A stretch of 64,000 nt of DNA, from contig NZ_FAOZ01000005.1 in NCBI RefSeq assembly GCF_001536285.1, positions 299,813-363,812 of the forward strand. The letters are read 5' to 3'. The notes beneath the pieces are model-generated. The model worked only from the letters and a program-made list of their open reading frames with translations, was not told where the DNA came from and did not search any database. Positions 56,739-64,000 of this stretch are shown here, piece by piece. Numbering within the stretch: the stretch's first letter is position 1; each line of letters begins with the position of its first letter. The translations under genes and the position numbers were made by a program. Origin of the DNA: Parafrankia irregularis. Its GTDB lineage: Bacteria > Actinomycetota > Actinomycetes > Frankiales > Frankiaceae.

Positions 56739-59540
56739 TTATCCGTTGCGGAGCGTCGTGAGAAGTCCCTCCAACTCGTCGGGCATCACGAGGACGTCCC
56801 GTGCCTTGGAGCCTTCGCTCGGGCCGACAATCCCGCGGCTTTCCATCAGGTCCATCAGTCGACCGGCCTTGGCGAAGCCGACGCGCAGCTTGCGCTGCAA
56901 CATCGACGTCGAGCCGAAGTGGGTGCTGACCACGAGTTCGACGGCCTGGAGGAACAGCGCCATGTCGTCGCCGATCTCCTCGTCGATCTCCTTGCGTGCC
57001 TCACCGCCACCGTCGAAGACGTCCGCCACGAAGGTGGGCTGGGCCTGTTCCTTGGTGTGGTCGACGATCGCGGCGATCTCTTCCTCGGAGACGAACGCGC
57101 CCTGGATTCGGGCCGGCTTGCTCGCCCCCATCGGCAGGAAGAGCGCGTCCCCGAGGCCGACCAGCTTCTCGGCGCCCGCCTGGTCGAGGATCGTGCGGCT
57201 GTCGGCCAGCGAGGCCGTCGCGAAGGCCAGCCGAGACGGGACATTCGCCTTGATCAGACCGGTCACGACGTCCACGGACGGACGCTGGGTCGCCAGCACC
57301 AGGTGGATGCCGACCGCACGGGCCATCGCCGTGATCCGACAGATCGCGTCCTCGACGTCACGCGGCGCGACCATCATCAGGTCGGCGAGCTCGTCCACGA
57401 TCGCGAGAATGTAGGGATATGGCGTGTAGACCCGCTCCGAGCCCGGCGGGGCCACGATCTCTCCGGCTCGCACCTTGCGGTTGAAGTCGTCGACGTGGCG
57501 CACTCCGCAGGCCGCCAGGTCCTCGTACCGGTTCTCCATCTCCTTCACCACCCACTGCAGCGCGTCCGCCGCCTTCTTGGGGTTGGTGATAATGGGCGTG
57601 ATGAGGTGCGGAATTCCCTGGTAGTTCGTCAGTTCCACCCGTTTGGGGTCGACCAGCACCATACGGACCTGGTCCGGCGTGGCCCGTGCCAACACGCTCG
57701 TGATGAGGGTGTTGATACAGGTCGACTTTCCGGCGCCCGTTGCGCCCGCGATGAGGATGTGCGGCATCTTCGCGAGATTCGCCAGCACATACCCGCCCTC
57801 GATGTCCTTGCCGAGGCCGACCACCAGCGGGTGCGGATTGCCGGTCGCGTCCGTGCTGCGCAGGACGTCACCGAGAGACACCAGCTCGCGGTCGGTGTTC
57901 GGGATCTCGATGCCGACCGCGCTCTTGCCCGGGATCGGACTGATGATCCGCACGTCGGGGCTCTTGACGGCGTAGGCGATGTTCTTCGCGAGCTGGGTGA
58001 TCCGCTCGACCTTCACCGCCGCGCCCAGCTCGACCTCATAGCGGGTCACCGTCGGGCCCCGGGTGAAGCCGGTGACCTTCGCATCCACCTTGAACTGGGA
58101 GAACACGTCGGTCAGCGAGGCGATGACACCGTCGGTGGCAGCCGAGCGCACCTTCGGCGGAGTACCGGAACGCAGCAGCGTCGGCGAGGGCAGTCGGTAG
58201 TCACCCTCCAGCGGCGGTACGAGGTACTCGATCTCGTCCGGCCCGGCCGGGCCCTGGGCGGACGGGCCGGCATCGGCCGCCGCGCCCGGAGACGCGGCCG
58301 CCCGGCCGCGCTGGCGCCGCGCACCCGCCACGGGCCCGCCGACCTCCCCGGCGACGAGGCCGACCACGTCATCGACGTCATCGACATCCACGCCGTCCCC
58401 CGCGCCCACCGCAGCCGGGATGTCGCCGAACAGGTCGGCCTGGTCGCGGGCGTCGGGTGATCCGGAGCGCCGCGCCCGGCCAGCCCTGGCCCGGTCGCCA
58501 CCCGCCGCCGAGCCCCGCGGATCGCCGTCGACGTCGTACACGTCATCGGACCCCGCGGCCGCGCCCCGCCGGCGCCGCGAGGGCGAGCGGGCCGGCTCAC
58601 CGTCGAGCAGGTCGTCGAGGGCGGCGTCCGCCGGCCCACCGGCCGCCCCGTGGACGTCCTCGTCAAGGTCGTAGTCGTCGTAGTCCTCGTCGTCGCCCTC
58701 GTCATAGGCGCCGGGCTGTCGGATCGGGATGGTGAGCCGCTCGGCGAGCCCGCGCAGCCGCTCCGGCACCTGGCGCACCGGGGTCGCCGTCACCACCAGC
58801 GACCCGAAGAACGCCATCAGCACCAGCAGCGGCACCGCGACATAGGTGGTCACCGCTCCGACCAGCGGGGCGCTGCCCAACAGCCCGATCATGCCGCCGG
58901 CGTCCCGCAGCGCGGCGACGCCGGTGGCGAAGTCGGGCAGCCCGCGGGCGATGTGAACCAACCCGAGAACACCGAGCGTCACCGCGGCCCAACCGATCAC
59001 CACCCGGCCGCGGCTCTCCGGGTCCGAGGGCGAACGCACCAGCCGCCAGGCCGCGCCGAGGCAGAACACCGGCACGACCAGCGCTCCCTCGCCGAGGAAG
59101 AGCTCGATGGTCGCCGCGACACCGGCGCCGACCGGCCCACCGGCGCCGCCCCACATCGTGGCGCCCAGCAGGATCGCCGCGCCCAGGGCCGCCAGCCCGA
59201 GGCCGTCGCGCCAGTGCTCGGGCTCGATGTGCAGATCCCGCGTGTTGCGACCGAACCGGCGCAGCCCGCTGCCGAGCAGGCCCGCGGCGGCCATCCAGGT
59301 CTGGTAGACCGCCTTGATCGCCACCTGGGCGAGCCGCAGCTGGACGGGACGCGGCGGCGGTTCTCGGCGCCCGCGACCACCCGGGCCGCGGGCGGCGGCA
59401 CCCTTGGTGGACGCGCCGGACCGCGGACGCGCGGAAGCCCGCCCAGAGCCGCCGGAACCGCTCGGGCCGCCGGACCGTGCCGTGGCCGCTCGTGGCTTCG
59501 GTTGCGCCTGGGTTCGGGCGCTGGACGTGCGTGTGGCCAC
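56739..59540 (-). CDS. ftsK: DNA translocase FtsK
   Basis: About 933 aa. A basic, Gly/Ser-rich head (1-85) is followed by four to five membrane helices (about 115-260), an acidic Asp-rich linker (about 280-440), and the motor: [19 protein letters not shown], Walker [27 protein letters not shown], and Walker [13 protein letters not shown]. The gamma winged helix that reads KOPS ([20 protein letters not shown]) ends it. FtsK pumps chromosome ends through the septum. The frame opens at TTG 59579; GTG 59540 is preferred from the usual (M/V)ATRTSSAR start. Confidence 0.96.
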   Translation of the reverse strand: MATRTSSARTQAQPKPRAATARSGGPSGSGGSGRASARPRSGASTKGAAARGPGGRGRREPPPRPVQLRLAQVAIKAVYQTWMAAAGLLGSGLRRFGRNTRDLHIEPEHWRDGLGLAALGAAILLGATMWGGAGGPVGAGVAATIELFLGEGALVVPVFCLGAAWRLVRSPSDPESRGRVVIGWAAVTLGVLGLVHIARGLPDFATGVAALRDAGGMIGLLGSAPLVGAVTTYVAVPLLVLMAFFGSLVVTATPVRQVPERLRGLAERLTIPIRQPGAYDEGDDEDYDDYDLDEDVHGAAGGPADAALDDLLDGEPARSPSRRRRGAAAGSDDVYDVDGDPRGSAAGGDRARAGRARRSGSPDARDQADLFGDIPAAVGAGDGVDVDDVDDVVGLVAGEVGGPVAGARRQRGRAAASPGAAADAGPSAQGPAGPDEIEYLVPPLEGDYRLPSPTLLRSGTPPKVRSAATDGVIASLTDVFSQFKVDAKVTGFTRGPTVTRYEVELGAAVKVERITQLAKNIAYAVKSPDVRIISPIPGKSAVGIEIPNTDRELVSLGDVLRSTDATGNPHPLVVGLGKDIEGGYVLANLAKMPHILIAGATGAGKSTCINTLITSVLARATPDQVRMVLVDPKRVELTNYQGIPHLITPIITNPKKAADALQWVVKEMENRYEDLAACGVRHVDDFNRKVRAGEIVAPPGSERVYTPYPYILAIVDELADLMMVAPRDVEDAICRITAMARAVGIHLVLATQRPSVDVVTGLIKANVPSRLAFATASLADSRTILDQAGAEKLVGLGDALFLPMGASKPARIQGAFVSEEEIAAIVDHTKEQAQPTFVADVFDGGGEARKEIDEEIGDDMALFLQAVELVVSTHFGSTSMLQRKLRVGFAKAGRLMDLMESRGIVGPSEGSKARDVLVMPDELEGLLTTLRNG

Positions 59541-59737
59541 GCGGAGAAGGTACCCGGGAAGCGCCGCGAGTCGCTGCAACCCAGACTATCCGGGCGCGCC
59601 ATGGCCGTAGTGGCCGCGTTTCGCCCCGCCCGAGAGTGCCCTCAGGTGTGCGACCCGAACCCGCCGCCGGCAGCGCCGTGCAGCGTCATGGTGCGACGCA
59701 CAGCACCGTACCGCGACGCGACGCGCGCCGGCCACGC

Positions 59738-60949
59738 TCAGCCGTGGCCGGCGACCGAGCCACCCGCTCTGGCGGAGATCCGGCGGGCGCGCATCCCGTC
59801 GATCAGGGCGGCGCACAGCAACAACGCCAGAGCCAAAGCGATCTGGGTCATGCGCCCGTAGAAGTCCCAGTACTGGATCCACGCCAGCCATACGGGCAGA
59901 ACCGAAAGCAACGCGCCGCAGACGAACAGGGCCGCGACCCAGCCCGGCCGCCGGACACCGGCGAGCAGGCCCACCACGCCCGTACACAGCAGGCCCCCGG
60001 GCATCGAGTCGACCAGCGACGCGAAGTAGGACCCACTCCAATAGCCGGTGGGGACGGTACGAACCATCGCGAGGAAACCCTCCTCGGGCGGGGCCCACCA
60101 GCCCCACCGGTGACCGAGGACGCCAACCAGGCCGGCCCAGCCGACGACCACGGCCACCGCGGGCAGAAGACCACCGGAGCCGGGGTCGCCGGGGTCGGGG
60201 ACCCGCGGCGCCGCAGCAGCGGCGAAAGCCGGCACGGACAGCGCCACGAGCAGCACGAGGAGGACCAACGGCGGCCGCATGTACCCAGCCCATGCCGCGA
60301 GCGCGAGCACAGCCCCGGTGGCCGGATATGTGCTCAGCAGCAGGCCCCGCATCACCCGTCGGCGCCGCGCCAACGCCGCGATCAGGGCCAGTACCCATGG
60401 GACCAGCACCAGTGGCCCGGTGGTCAGGAACGGGCCCGGCACCTGCCCGGAGACCGGCACCGCGTCCGCGGGCCAGGTCGCGATGCGAGTGCCTCCCGTT
60501 GGCTCTCGTTCGGCCGCCACCAGGCAGACCACCGCGAGCCCGGCGCCCAGCGCGAGGGTCAGGTTCGCGACCAGCTCACGCACCCGGGACGGCAGCACGC
60601 CGGTGGCGACCGCGCAGCGGGCAGCCAGACCATGGACGACCAGGTCAGCGGCCTCGGCCAGGCTGGGCCGCGAGGAGCGCCCGGCGGCCTCGGCACACTG
60701 CATCAGCGTGCCGACGAGCTCCTCGCCGTGCCTCTCACGCCACCGGCGGGGATAGCACCTCAACAGCCGCCGAAAAGCGACCTCGATCCTGGCAGGTGGC
60801 CCGGTGATCTCGTCGGGTTCCCCGATCCCGCTGGGTACATCGATCCCGCTGGATGCCTCGATCCCGCTGGATGCCTCGATCCCGCTGGGTACCTCATCGT
60901 CCGAGTCGGGTCGCGGGCGCTCCCCACCGGTCTCGTCGAGCGCGCTCAT
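59738..60949 (-). CDS. Multi-pass membrane protein paired with a PadR regulator
   Basis: 403 aa, function unknown. Residues 10-40 contain GIEASSGIEASSGID repeats. IEVAFRRLLRCYPRRWRERHGEE is the head common to membrane proteins encoded after PadR regulators. Eight or more hydrophobic helices follow (for example LTLALGAGLAVVCLVA; LVLLVLLVALSVPAFAAA; IALALALLLCAALI). It may be a permease-like or stress protein; no ATPase is nearby. ATG 60949 overlaps the padR stop by 4 bp, so the pair is co-translated. Confidence 0.82.
   Translation of the reverse strand: MSALDETGGERPRPDSDDEVPSGIEASSGIEASSGIDVPSGIGEPDEITGPPARIEVAFRRLLRCYPRRWRERHGEELVGTLMQCAEAAGRSSRPSLAEAADLVVHGLAARCAVATGVLPSRVRELVANLTLALGAGLAVVCLVAAEREPTGGTRIATWPADAVPVSGQVPGPFLTTGPLVLVPWVLALIAALARRRRVMRGLLLSTYPATGAVLALAAWAGYMRPPLVLLVLLVALSVPAFAAAAAPRVPDPGDPGSGGLLPAVAVVVGWAGLVGVLGHRWGWWAPPEEGFLAMVRTVPTGYWSGSYFASLVDSMPGGLLCTGVVGLLAGVRRPGWVAALFVCGALLSVLPVWLAWIQYWDFYGRMTQIALALALLLCAALIDGMRARRISARAGGSVAGHG
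60823..60894. repeat. 18-bp tandem repeat, four copies
   Basis: CGATCCCGCTGGATGCCT is exact at 60841 and 60859, with variants at 60823 and 60877. It lies in the start of the membrane protein gene and encodes the G-I-E-A-S-S type repeat. Confidence 0.9.
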
Positions 60950-61317
60950 CCGCCCGCCGCCATTCCGGCCACGGTCGCCGAACCCGGGAGATGGCGAGTT
61001 CGCACGCCCAGCCGGCGCTCGGCCTCGGCGGCGTTCGCCCGCATCCGTTCGGTCTGCGCCGCGAGCACGGCGGCGCCCTCGTTGGTCAGCGCGTAGTACC
61101 GCCGCAGCCGCCCGTTGACGATCTCCTCGTGGTCGACCTGGACAAGGCCCTCGCCCGCGAGCCGGTCCAGCGCGCCGTAGAGGGTGCCTGGCCGCAGGTT
61201 CACCCGCCCACCGGACATCGCGCTGACCTCGCCGATCGTCGCGTACCCATGACGGGGACCGTCCGCGAGCGCGGCGAGCACCAGGAAGGTGGGCTCCCGC
61301 ATCTCCTCCATACTCAT
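60946..61317 (-). CDS. PadR-family transcriptional regulator
   Basis: 123 aa. Winged helix: EPTFLVLAALADGPRHGYAT, RVNLRPGTLYGALDRLAGEG and RRYYALTNEGAAVLAA are diagnostic of PadR. The ligand is unknown; these proteins usually repress themselves and the overlapping neighbour gene. TATAGT at 61326-61331 ends 8 nt before ATG 61317, so the transcript is probably leaderless. The next in-frame ATGs are two and five codons on. Confidence 0.93.
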   Translation of the reverse strand: MSMEEMREPTFLVLAALADGPRHGYATIGEVSAMSGGRVNLRPGTLYGALDRLAGEGLVQVDHEEIVNGRLRRYYALTNEGAAVLAAQTERMRANAAEAERRLGVRTRHLPGSATVAGMAAGG

Positions 61318-61325
61318 GTCAGAAG

Positions 61326-61331
61326 ACTATA
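61326..61331 (-). promoter_or_regulatory. -10 element of the padR operon
   Basis: TATAGT on the minus strand, within an AT-rich island (61327-61348) that includes a CGATCG palindrome and could hold the PadR operator. Confidence 0.5.
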
Positions 61332-61380
61332 CAAACGATCGATATATACCGCCCGGAGGAGCGCGAGGCGGGGCGGGCGG

Positions 61381-61420
61381 AAAAAGAACCGCCCTGGACC
61401 GGAGATCCGGCCCAGGGCGG
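61381..61420 (-). terminator. Intrinsic terminator of rnj
   Basis: On the minus strand, a stem of CCGCCCTGG/CCAGGGCGG and CCGGA/TCCGG (one mismatch between them) closes on a 2-base loop and is followed by GGTTCTTTTT, a classical T-tract. It stops transcription 25 bp after the rnj stop. Confidence 0.9.
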
Positions 61421-61444
61421 CGAGAAATCATCCGCGGTCGCTCT

Positions 61445-63130
61445 CTAGACCTCCAGGACCACCGGGAGGATCATCGGGCGGCGCCGGTACCGCTCGTTCA
61501 CCCAGCGGCCCACCGTGCGGCGGACGAGCTGCTGCAACGCGTTCGTGTCGGTCATCCCGGAACGCATCGCGTCGTTGAGGGCGTCGGCAAGCCGGCTCTG
61601 GACCTCGTCGAAGGCCCCGCGTGCGTCGGAGAAGCCACGAGCGGACAGATCGGGGCCGACGACCACCTTCCCGGCGGCGGCGTCCACCACGACCGTGATC
61701 GTGATGAAGCCCTCCTCCCCGAGGATCCGCCGGTCCTTGAGGCTGGACTCGCCGACGTCGCCGACCGCGAGCCCGTCCACGAAGACCATCCCGCAGGGCA
61801 CCGCCCCGGTGATGCTGGCCTGGCCGTCGATGAGGTCGACGACCGTTCCGTCCTCGGCGAGGATGATGCGGTCCGGCGGGACGCCGGTGGCCTCCGCAAG
61901 CGCCCCGTGAGCGCGCAGATGCCGCCATTCGCCGTGCACCGGCATCATGTTCGACGGCCTCGTCGCGTTCAGCACATAGAGCAGCTCACCGGCGGGCGCG
62001 TGCCCGGACGTGTGGACCATCGCCACGCCCTTGTGGACGACCTTCGCGCCCCACCTGGTCAGGCCGTTGATCACTCGGTAGACGGCCGTCTCGTTGCCCG
62101 GGATCAGGCTGGAGGCGAGCACGACGGTGTCACCGGCCTCGATGCGGATCGCGTGGTCCCGGTTGGCCATCCGCGACAGCGCGGACAGCGGCTCCCCCTG
62201 GGACCCGGTCGAGATCAGGCAGATGTTGCGGTCCGGCAGCGAGTCGACGTCACGGGCATCGATCACCAGGCCCGGCGGGACCTGGAGCAGGCCCAGCTCG
62301 CGGGCGACGCCCATGTTCCGGACCATCGAACGGCCGATGAAGCAGACCGACCGGCCGTGTGCCTCGGCGGCGTCGAGAACCTGCTGGACCCGGTGGACGT
62401 GGCTCGCGAAGCACGCGACGACGATGCGCCGCTCCGCCTCGCGGAAGACCTTGTCGAGCACCGGCGCGATCGTGCGCTCCGAGGCGACGAAGCCCGGGAC
62501 CTCGGCGTTCGTCGAGTCCGACAGCAGCAGGTCGACGCCTTCCCGGCCGAGCCGGGCGAAGCCGCCCAGGTCGGTCAGGCGACCGTCGAGCGGGAGCTGG
62601 TCCATCTTGAAGTCACCGGTGTGCAGGACCAGGCCCGCGTCGGTGCGGATGGCGACGGCGACGGCATCCGGAATCGAGTGGTTGACGGCGAGGAACTCGC
62701 AGTCGAACGGCCCGAACGAATGGCGCTCCTCCTCGCGGATCTGCAGGGTCACCGGCTGGATGCGGTGCTCCTGCAGCTTGGCGACCATGAGCGCGAGGGT
62801 CAGCCGGGTGCCGATGAGTGGGATGTCCCGGCGCTCGCGCAGGAGGTAGGGAACGGCCCCGATGTGGTCCTCGTGCGCGTGGGTGAGGATCACCGCCTCG
62901 ATGTCGTCGAGGCGATCCCGGATGGCGGTGAAGTCCGGCAGGATCAGGTCGATACCGGGCTGGTCCGTCTCGGGGAAGAGCACCCCGCAGTCGACGATGA
63001 GCAACCGGCCGGCGTGCTCGAACACGGTCATGTTCCGGCCGATCTCGCCCAGCCCGCCCAGCGCGATGATCCTCAGCCCGTCGGCACGCAGCGGCGGGGG
63101 CGGCCCCAGCTCGGGGCGCGGAGGCGTCAT
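61445..63130 (-). CDS. rnj: Ribonuclease J
   Basis: 561 aa. Metallo-beta-lactamase/beta-CASP RNase with endo- and 5'-exonuclease activity. Metal motif THAHEDHIGA near 82, HTGDFKMDQLP, LLLSDSTNAEVPGF, CFASHVHRVQQV, ISTGSQGEPLSAL, HTSGHAPAGEL and MMPVHGEWRHLRAH are all intact. ATG 63130 overlaps the dapA stop by 4 bp. The dapA-rnj pairing is conserved in actinobacteria. Together with rny at 35-37 kb, this window encodes both main RNA-decay nucleases. Confidence 0.97.
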   Translation of the reverse strand: MTPPRPELGPPPPLRADGLRIIALGGLGEIGRNMTVFEHAGRLLIVDCGVLFPETDQPGIDLILPDFTAIRDRLDDIEAVILTHAHEDHIGAVPYLLRERRDIPLIGTRLTLALMVAKLQEHRIQPVTLQIREEERHSFGPFDCEFLAVNHSIPDAVAVAIRTDAGLVLHTGDFKMDQLPLDGRLTDLGGFARLGREGVDLLLSDSTNAEVPGFVASERTIAPVLDKVFREAERRIVVACFASHVHRVQQVLDAAEAHGRSVCFIGRSMVRNMGVARELGLLQVPPGLVIDARDVDSLPDRNICLISTGSQGEPLSALSRMANRDHAIRIEAGDTVVLASSLIPGNETAVYRVINGLTRWGAKVVHKGVAMVHTSGHAPAGELLYVLNATRPSNMMPVHGEWRHLRAHGALAEATGVPPDRIILAEDGTVVDLIDGQASITGAVPCGMVFVDGLAVGDVGESSLKDRRILGEEGFITITVVVDAAAGKVVVGPDLSARGFSDARGAFDEVQSRLADALNDAMRSGMTDTNALQQLVRRTVGRWVNERYRRRPMILPVVLEV

Positions 63131-64000
63131 GAAACCGCCGCCCCCGCGGCCGCCGCCGCGGTGTCGGACCGTGGCGACGCCGAAGCGGCACCGCCGGCCC
63201 CCGCGGCCGCCGGGTCCAGCACGGCGGCGGCGAGATCGGCGCGCAGCCGCGCACGCTCGGCCTCAGTGGCGTCGACCAGCGGGGACCGCACCGGCCCCGC
63301 GGGCAGGCCCGCCATCGCCAGCGCCGCCTTGGCCGTGATCACACCCTGGGTACGGAAAATTCCCTCGTATGCGGGCAGCAAGCCCTTGTGTAGCGCGATC
63401 GCCCGACCCACCTCACCGGCCCCGAAGGCCTCGATCATCGCCCGGATGGCGGGTGCGGCCACATGACCGACAACGCTGACCACGCCGCACGCACCAACGG
63501 ACAGCAACGGAAGATTGAGCACGTCCGTGCCCGAGTAGTAGGCGAGGCCGGTGTTGGCCAGCACCCACGACGACCCGGCGAGATCGTCCTTCGCGTCCTT
63601 CACCGCGACGATCCGCGGGTGCTCCGCCAGCCGCAGGAGCGTCTCGGTCGCGACGGGAACTCCGGACCTGCCGGGAATATCGTAGATCATCGTAGGCAGG
63701 CCCGTCGCGTCGGCGACGGCCCGGAAGTGGGCGAGCAGCCCGGCCTGCGGAGGCTTGCTGTAGTACGGCGTGACGACCAGCAGGCCGTCGGCGCCCGCCT
63801 TCTCGGCCGCGCCAGCCAGCTCCAGCGTGTGCCGGGTGTCGTTCGTGCCGACCCCGGCGATGATCCGGGCGCGTCCGCCGACCGCCTCACGGACCACACG
63901 CAGCAACGTGTCCTTCTCGGCGTCCGACGTCGTGGGGGACTCACCCGTCGTACCGTTGATGACCAACGCCTCGTTACCGGCGTCGACGAGATGCTCGGCG
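63127..64000 (-). CDS. dapA: 4-hydroxy-tetrahydrodipicolinate synthase, 5' end outside the window
   Basis: The visible 290 residues lack the N-terminus. VINGTTGESPTTSDAEK holds the pyruvate-binding Thr-Thr; VVTPYYSKP the catalytic Tyr; VAVKDAKDD the Schiff-base Lys. It condenses pyruvate and aspartate semialdehyde, the first step specific to diaminopimelate/lysine synthesis. The frame stays open to base 64000 and reads E-H-L-V-D-A-G-N-E-A-L as in DapA, so the start lies beyond the edge. An Ala-rich tail of about 25 residues ends the protein. Its stop overlaps rnj by 4 bp. Confidence 0.95.
   Translation of the reverse strand, partial: AEHLVDAGNEALVINGTTGESPTTSDAEKDTLLRVVREAVGGRARIIAGVGTNDTRHTLELAGAAEKAGADGLLVVTPYYSKPPQAGLLAHFRAVADATGLPTMIYDIPGRSGVPVATETLLRLAEHPRIVAVKDAKDDLAGSSWVLANTGLAYYSGTDVLNLPLLSVGACGVVSVVGHVAAPAIRAMIEAFGAGEVGRAIALHKGLLPAYEGIFRTQGVITAKAALAMAGLPAGPVRSPLVDATEAERARLRADLAAAVLDPAAAGAGGAASASPRSDTAAAAAGAAVS

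Overview
The window is a gene-dense, very GC-rich chromosomal segment from a filamentous-type actinobacterium. The gene order matches the core region that Streptomyces and Mycobacterium share: principal sigma factor, nrdJ-nrdR, lexA, hflX, dapF, miaA-miaB, recX-recA, clgR-pspA, cinA-pgsA-rimO, ftsK, rnj-dapA. Protein style (proline/alanine-rich extensions, GTG starts) and repeat-filled gaps suggest Frankia or a close relative. The genus is an inference, not something read from a marker gene. I see no tRNA, rRNA, CRISPR array, insertion sequence or phage gene.

Left part (1-16.6 kb): a small NYN/PIN-like protein; a gap with 15-bp tandem repeats; an orphan ABC ATPase; then a minus-strand chain whose reading frames overlap by a few bases: acuC deacetylase, a GNAT acetyltransferase fused to an NDP-forming acyl-CoA synthetase module, and a 1396-aa PAS/GAF/SpoIIE/HATPase sensor phosphatase. 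Divergent from acuC is an acetoacetyl-CoA synthetase-like gene whose catalytic motifs are eroded and whose C-terminal domain, which carries the acylation-target lysine, is missing. A principal-type sigma factor and a GH63/MGH1-like glycoside hydrolase follow.

Middle (16.6-40 kb): nrdR-nrdJ with three NrdR-box-like sites; a divergent SOS pair (LysM protein and lexA) around one LexA box; hflX; dapF; a degenerate EAL protein; a tightly overlapping miaB - LigB-like - miaA cluster; a gluABCD-type glutamate uptake operon whose gaps hold two different repeat arrays; rny; and recA-recX with its own LexA box.

Right part (40-64 kb): a giant Lhr helicase translationally coupled to an MFS exporter; a Nei2-type DNA glycosylase whose zinc finger is split by an insertion; an ECF-like sigma factor; the envelope-stress cluster clgR-dps-pspA-pspM-like; cinA-pgsA-rimO; a RodZ-like HTH membrane protein; ftsK; a PadR regulator overlapping a membrane protein; and rnj coupled to dapA, which runs off the right edge.

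Functional themes are DNA damage and nucleotide supply (lexA, recA, recX, nrdJ, nrdR, nei2, lhr), RNA processing (rny, rnj, miaA, miaB, rimO), envelope stress, and acylation control of metabolism. The most interesting locus is the deacetylase / acetyltransferase / sensor-phosphatase operon paired with a synthetase-like protein that has apparently lost both catalysis and the acetylation site.
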